A DNA stretch of 64,000 bases from Podospora comata (taxonomy: Eukaryota > Ascomycota > Sordariomycetes > Sordariales > Podosporaceae). Below, one piece after another: positions 58,584 to 64,000 of this stretch; position 1 is the stretch's first letter, and the number at the start of each line of letters is the position of its first letter. The position numbers and the translations under genes are program-made. Location: positions 682,001 through 746,000 of the forward strand of contig CP071494.1 of the NCBI GenBank assembly GCA_017354895.1. Reading direction: 5' to 3'. The notes under the pieces are model-generated. The model saw nothing but the letters and a program-made list of their open reading frames with translations. It was not told the origin of the DNA and did no database searches.

Positions 58584-61329
58584 ATAACGGTTGGATGGAT
58601 GATGGGTGGAAAGGAGGAGGGAGCGAATGATGGATACCATGACCGACCGCGCGCACGTATGTGTGTGCGACGATAGCGAAACGAATAATAGCGATGCGAA
58701 TTCTTTTTTTTCGGAATTTGAATATGGAATATATATTACTACACCAACTTGGACCGCTAGGTGGCCCTTCAGACTGGACGGTTTGTGTGTTCCGGAGATT
58801 GCGCGACCGGTTGATCGATTGGTACGATGGAAAAGCAGGAAGTATAGTGTACTTCCCTACATCTCGCGACAACCAGACAGATAACAAGTCGATATCACAA
58901 GCCCCTCCGGGTTTCTTCAGCTGTCACCCACGTTACTTCTGACCCCCCAATTTGGGATTTCTTTTTTTGACCCCCAACGGCGAGGTGATGACCCCCACGA
59001 GTGTCAATGGCAGGTTGATCGGATGTGGGCATTTGACGAACCCCCCACCTCTCCACGTTCTTGAAGTACAAGTTGTCGTTGGGCCTTTCCATATCTCACG
59101 TCAACCGCGCGCGTCGTGGGGAAATGGTGGAATCTCCCTCATGTTACACACCACGATACACAGATCTCTTTTTCTAGAAAACGAAGGATAGTGCTGTCAT
59201 GGCCAAGACAAGACGAAATATGGGGGTTTCGGCAGGGAAGCTTCCAGCAACACGAGAAAAACACGAGAATTTGTTCGAGACATTTTGTGCACACAAGACT
59301 CGCTTTAGAAGAGAAGGTTTCGGAAGCCGGGAGATCGACCTTGTGTCAGTCTTTCACAGAGGAAACAGCTGAAGAACAGCGGGAGTTTGTGCTACGGAAG
59401 GCTTTTGATGTCACTTTTTAAAGACATTTTCCGCGGCGGGTTTCAGCATGATTTTTACCTATCTTTTACATTTTACTCACCCGTCCTAGCTATTCCCGAT
59501 GTGTTCAGGATGGGAAAAGATAGGGAATTCGAAAGATGCCGATGACCAAGAGATGATAGAAAAGGACCCCCACGCTTTCTTTTTTTTTTCAAACCACCTG
59601 CGGCATGCGATAATGTACAACTGATGCAACCTGTCGGCATCGGTCCCTTCGGCGGGCTTATAAAGTTCACGGTTGTCGGTGACCAAAAGAAGCCTTCTTG
59701 GGTCCGGTACTTGGTAGGTAGGTATTTTATCGGCATCGGCGTCGGGAAACAAAGATGGGCATTTGACGGACCGGAGGGGGTGGGGAGATGTTACACTTGT
59801 TCTGATCTTGTAAGAGATGGAGGTTCTTTGAAGGGGGGGGGGGTGGCCGTGTGCGGGGAGGTGGGATCCGAAGATCCCGTTTTATGGGAGTGTGTAGGGT
59901 ACCTAAGGTAGGTAGTCTACAGCCGCGGCCGCCGCGGTCTGCGCATTTTTCCCGATCGATCATACTGTACCTACATTAGGTATATGTGAGGTTAAAAGTT
60001 ATGACGCTAGCGGCGCTTGAAGAGGGCGGTAGTGCTTGCATGCTCGTGTGCGGCTTACCTACAGCTTGCACTTCTGGTAGTTTGTCTCTCTACCTTATCT
60101 TGGGTTGATCTGTAGGATTCATGCTGAAGGGTCGCCGTCTTGAGTCAGGTTGATGTGCTGACAAGAGGTCTAGGAATAGGACGGGCATGAGATGTGCCGA
60201 GAATGGACACAGAGTAACTCGGCTGGTGAGGTTATCGATATCAGAGCACTACCTATCTCTTCGGGGGACTAAGAGTTGCGTGGATTACTGATACGAGATA
60301 CGGCGACCGTTGAAGCTATTCTCTTTCACCCAAGGCCGTCATGATTGGAGGAGGCTCGATGTTACCTCCAAGACGGGCCGGTTGTGAGAATCTACCTTAC
60401 CCCGTAGTGTTAACTTATCTTGGGTCTTCTGTTGGTTGAAGAAATCGATGGATTCAACACAATTTGGCCTCCTTCACCCCCGAAAACCCTTGATAGGTCC
60501 ATTTGAACCGACTACCCTCTGGTTGGCTCACTCTTCACCAACATCAACCATTCAACTTTCTACCTGCAGCCCCGTCCTCTGTGATATGCCCACAGTACAC
60601 AGTCACCGCTCACCAACCCCACAACTCATGTTACCTTCCCCGAATTTTCCCCCGGCTCCATCAACGACAATCACTTGTTCTGGACCCTGGTCTGGCTTAG
60701 GTGAAGTGCTCGTGTAATGTGAACTTCCTCCTCGTTGGTCAATCTAAAAGAGTCCACAAACTCTCATTGGTGTCTCATTTTGCAAATCTGTCCAACCCCA
60801 GGTCTGACTGAACCTTGCCTACACTTACACCAACAGAGTGAGAACTGAAGAAAGAGACCCGAGTTTGCCGCTCAACCTTGTTAGTGTTCTTCTTCAACAG
60901 CGCGCACATGGACCCTTTTATGCAAGATCATCACTGTCACCTTTGTTAGTGTATAGGTCCATCACAATCACATCACAGGTAGTCACGATCTTCTTTGACA
61001 GGTTAGGTAAGGCAGGTAGGTAAATAGTGAAGCTGCGTTTCAATTCAACTAATCCCTCTTAGGGAATGATCCCCCCCTTCCTTGGTAGTAATAGTAACAA
61101 GACAGACAACGACAAAAAACAATTATCCCCAATTTCAGTCAAATAATCCCATGATCCGACCTTTGATAGGTATCCCGAATGTTTTAATGATCCAACTCCA
61201 TGCTTTGCTCACTTGAATAGCATTTGCTTGCTTTGTGTTCCCCATAATTCCCAAACCACCCAAAAAAACGCCGTGTGTGATAAGAGCAGACCGGAATGGT
61301 GGTAGTGTAAGTTTGTTGTGAAAGTGAAG

Positions 61330-61375
<46 letters not shown>

Positions 61376-61500
61376 GGTGGTGTACAAAAAAAGTTGTAGT
61401 AAAAAATATTCCCCATCCGGTCTGCTCATCATCATCCATCCATGAAATCAAGAAGCCATCAACGCCTTGTCCGAAAGATGTAGTAAAGAGAGAAGGCTGT
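58584..61500. other. Gene-poor spacer
   Basis: No gene is seen. It includes a homopolymeric G run (59833-59843) and TACCTA/TAGGTA motifs near 59713 and 59899-59912. TTG and GGT repeats lie at 61330-61382. Short frames lack coding bias. Confidence 0.45.
61330..61382. repeat. Compound TTG/GGT trinucleotide microsatellite
   Basis: About ten TTG units run straight into about seven GGT units. It lies 120 bp beyond the stop codon of the small minus-strand gene, probably in or near its 3' UTR. Confidence 0.9.
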
Positions 61501-61734
61501 TTAGCGACGGATGGACGCGGGCCAGTGGTCTCTGTAGCCGATGGGGGATGGTGGGGGGGCGGCCGGGACGGAGTAGTCGTTTTCTTGGATGTGGTGGATC
61601 GGGGTCACAAGCTGGTTGGACTTGGACTGGAGGGTAGCGTTGAGGCTGGCGAAGAGCTCTTGGGTGGTGATGAGGCCCAGAGGCTGGCGCGCGGCCGGGA
61701 TGGGGATTGGAGCGGCGATCTGAGAGACAGGCAT
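61501..61734 (-). CDS. Small hypothetical protein, 77 residues
   Basis: Single-exon frame with very strong C/G third-position bias across nearly all codons, the same signature as the housekeeping genes here and unlike the surrounding sequence. The product is Pro/Ile/Ser-rich (MPVSQIAAPIPIPAARQP..., ending GYRDHWPASIRR). It has no signal peptide, membrane helix or Cys. A central amphipathic segment (TTQELFASLNATLQSKS) could be helical. I do not recognise the family. A CA/TG microsatellite lies in its leader. Confidence 0.6.
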   Translation of the reverse strand: MPVSQIAAPIPIPAARQPLGLITTQELFASLNATLQSKSNQLVTPIHHIQENDYSVPAAPPPSPIGYRDHWPASIRR

Positions 61735-64000
61735 TATGCTTGTGTTGTGTTTGTTTGTGTATGTGTGTGTGTGTGTGTATGTATGTTGGTGAGGTGAGGG
61801 TTGAAGATCTTGATGGTCAGGAGTAGGGTAATATGGAAGAGGTCTGATGGTCTTGATATGGCGGACTTGTTTGAAGGCAAGTGTGTTGAGACAAGCAAAG
61901 GGCAGGAAGAGCGACCAAGGCTTGGGTATTAATGTGTTTTCTTGGAGATATCCTGTGCTGCTTGAGGCTGTGTAAGAAAAGAAACAGAGAAAGACAGCTG
62001 GGGAATCCTGAGACCAACGGACTCTTTATGTAGCAGGCCCGGCCAGGGAAAAAAAAGCAAGAGACCAGACCGACCTGGCCTCTGGACAGGGAGCAGGGGA
62101 GAAGGCAGACAGGGGGGCCAGATTGATGAGAATTCTCGGGGCGGCCCCAGTGGGAACTGTGGAATTCTGGGGAAGGTGGGATGGCTCCCACGGCTCCGTG
62201 GATGTACCTTGTACTTTTTCACGACACAGAAAGCCCAAAGAAATCCAAAAGGTCCGAGGTGTCTTGCCCGCGAGGGACGGGAACGGACATGTCAACCAGC
62301 CAGCAACAAAAACAAAAAAAGCAAACACAAAAGAAGGGAGCAGAGTTTTCACCTCCAACCTCCTCTCTTTCGCCGTCTGTCTGTCCGTCTGCTGTTTGTT
62401 TGTTTTGTTGCTTTTTTCCACATTCGTTGAGGTGGAATGCTTTCAGCGTGTTCACCATTTCCTTGGGTACCCTATACAGCGACAGGGCTGCACTGTTTGG
62501 GGGCCAACCCCAATGGTGAGATCGGATGACAAGGACAAAAGGGGGCTGCTGTGCTTGCTCTCTCTCCGAGCTTTCCATACCACAGCCGTCACCACCGAAG
62601 GCGTCAGTGTTTGGGAAAATGAGAGGACACGAGACAGAGCTAGCACACTGCCGACGACAGTCTAAAGTGGTGCCAAGGACCGGGCCTTCAGCCTGTCGTG
62701 GCCATGGTGTTTTTGCGGCCTCTTCGGAGCGAGTGAGAGCAGCAGTTGATGCGCCCTGTAAAATCTCTGTGGGGTGCCATGTTCAGAGTGGGGTGCAGGC
62801 CTTGGAGGCACCACCGGAAATTCCGTCTGGGGTACAGCAGAGAGTGCGGTACATGGATGGGGAAATGTGGGGAAGGCTTTTTTGACTCAGCTCCTTTTTT
62901 TCTTTCCACTGTTGCCTCATCCTGTCCGTGACACGTTCCATCTTCCATTTTCCCCTTGCGGCGTGTACGAACCGACCGTGTCAGCCTGAGTGTGGTGCCA
63001 CAGCTCACCGACCATTCTCTTTTCCATCGCTCCATGGATTTTCGCGGCACCTCGCTCCGACACTAACAAATCCTGCTGGCCACAGATTGGATTGGCGCGG
63101 CTTGAGCAGCTGGAACTTGCAATTGGATTTGGATCGCGATCAGCCGAGGACCCAAGCATGTTCCGACAGTTGGACAGTTGGGGGGGCGGCGCATGAACAT
63201 GAACTCGGTCTCCACGGCGGTCGAACCTTTTTGAGGTCCCTCAGATTACACGACGACGCCGCCCACGTACCTATTTTCTGCTTTCTGTGGGTGATGAAGG
63301 CGGCGCAAGCAGGTCGGCACCAACGGTACCTTGTCAGCAAGCACACAGCATCCAGCACACGCATCCGTGGGGGTTATCCCTTTTGATCCCCCATCTGAGT
63401 CAGTTTCCTCTGGATCGGACACAATTCCAGTGGCCCTCTCGGAATGTTTACTCTCTCACTTCATCTGATGTCAAAGGCATGATGTTCTCATGGATGGCTT
63501 CATGCCGTTGCACTCGGCCGTTTCAAGAAGGCTTCTGGAACTCTGGAACTCGGGAACTCTGGAACTTTGGAACCTCGGGGTGCCATTTCCAACCCTGTCA
63601 GGAAAATCGGCGCCGTTTGCCGGCTAGCGAACAGTGCTTCCCCGGGCGCGTGCTTGGCTCCCTTGGCTGGAGATTGCCCTGACCGCTTCCCCAGATTTTC
63701 CCGTCTCCCGGGAGCTGCGCCAAGAGCAGCGATCTTCCCCCAACAGAAGACTCTATTCCCACGTCTTGTCTGATCGCCGCGTCGTGGATCCACGCAGAGA
63801 CGGCTTGTCATTTGACTTTGACCACCTTCGGCTGTTCTCGACCTCTGTTCCGTCAACTTCCTCCGGCTTCAGAAATGGATGGCCATGTCTCATGTTTCTT
63901 GCCTGTCAAAAGCAATCAATATCCTCCTCACCCATCCCTGGTCGATGTTGATCAAGGGGAGGGGGCTGGGGAAGAAGCAAATGCCGTATTAAACAACAGA
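61735..64000. other. Gene-free right edge
   Basis: No supported gene. The first part is the promoter of the small minus-strand gene. The rest has several frames of up to 180 codons without coding bias or recognisable domains. Confidence 0.45.
61757..61778. repeat. TG dinucleotide microsatellite
   Basis: A TG run with one interruption lies about 25 bp upstream of the small minus-strand gene, probably in its 5' UTR. Confidence 0.8.

Noticed and set aside
1-64000. RIP-mutated regions, CRISPR arrays, secondary-metabolite cluster
   Set aside because: No long AT-rich, TpA-rich tract was seen, no spaced direct-repeat array exists, and no polyketide, peptide synthetase or terpene enzymes are encoded.

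Overview
This window is ordinary nuclear chromosome from a filamentous ascomycete, most likely Sordariomycetes and probably order Sordariales. The genes are eukaryotic, with short introns (about 50-100 bp, GTATGT/GTAAGT donors, CTAAC-like branch points) and G/C-ending codons. There are long gene-poor spacers, and the gene set (ras-2, a class III chitin synthase, ilv-2, mrm1, csn-3, RPA1) resembles Neurospora-type genomes. No bacterial, viral or intact transposon genes were recognised. All coordinates with introns are hand-built splice models.

Layout, left to right. 1-16 kb is sparse. It holds a ras-2 GTPase (1990-2769, -), a HAD type II dehalogenase-like hydrolase (5762-6526, -) and an Opy2-type membrane anchor (10473-11783, -), separated by multi-kilobase spacers. 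17-25 kb carries three housekeeping genes on the + strand: a class III chitin synthase (four exons), the NEDD8-conjugating enzyme UBC12 (three exons), and mitochondrial ketol-acid reductoisomerase ILV-2 (three exons) with a Gcn4/CPC1 site upstream. 25-33 kb is denser. A PLP-dependent threonine/serine dehydratase-like gene (-) is divergent from indoleamine 2,3-dioxygenase (+). Then come a Cys-rich, probably GPI-anchored surface protein (-) and the mitochondrial rRNA ribose methyltransferase MRM1 (-), which has a 72-bp in-frame repeat. 34-40.4 kb is a large PHD/tandem-chromodomain/SNF2 remodeller (Mit1/Mi-2 type) whose 5' and 3' ends are hard to model. 43.9-47.3 kb is a six-exon CCCH zinc-finger protein with a 33-nt microexon. 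47.3-51.5 kb is accessory-looking, with a possible decayed gene, an orphan ORF and a tRNA-like pol III promoter pair. 51.5-58.6 kb holds COP9 signalosome subunit 3 (-), RPA1 (-) with a consensus MCB element, a metal-dependent amidohydrolase (+) and a stand-alone cytochrome b5-domain protein (+). The last 5.4 kb carries only a 77-codon ORF with strong coding bias (61501-61734, -).

The genes do not form an obvious biosynthetic cluster; they are mostly independent housekeeping functions. UBC12 and CSN3 act on the same process (cullin neddylation and deneddylation) but are 30 kb apart. The most useful leads are three. First, matching CGG-N(7/8)-CCG palindromes lie in the promoter between the dehydratase-like gene and IDO. 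Second, the 3' end of the remodeller is open in two frames and needs a frame switch. Third, a pol III A-box/B-box pair may mark a tRNA-derived element. No clearly new biological system was found.
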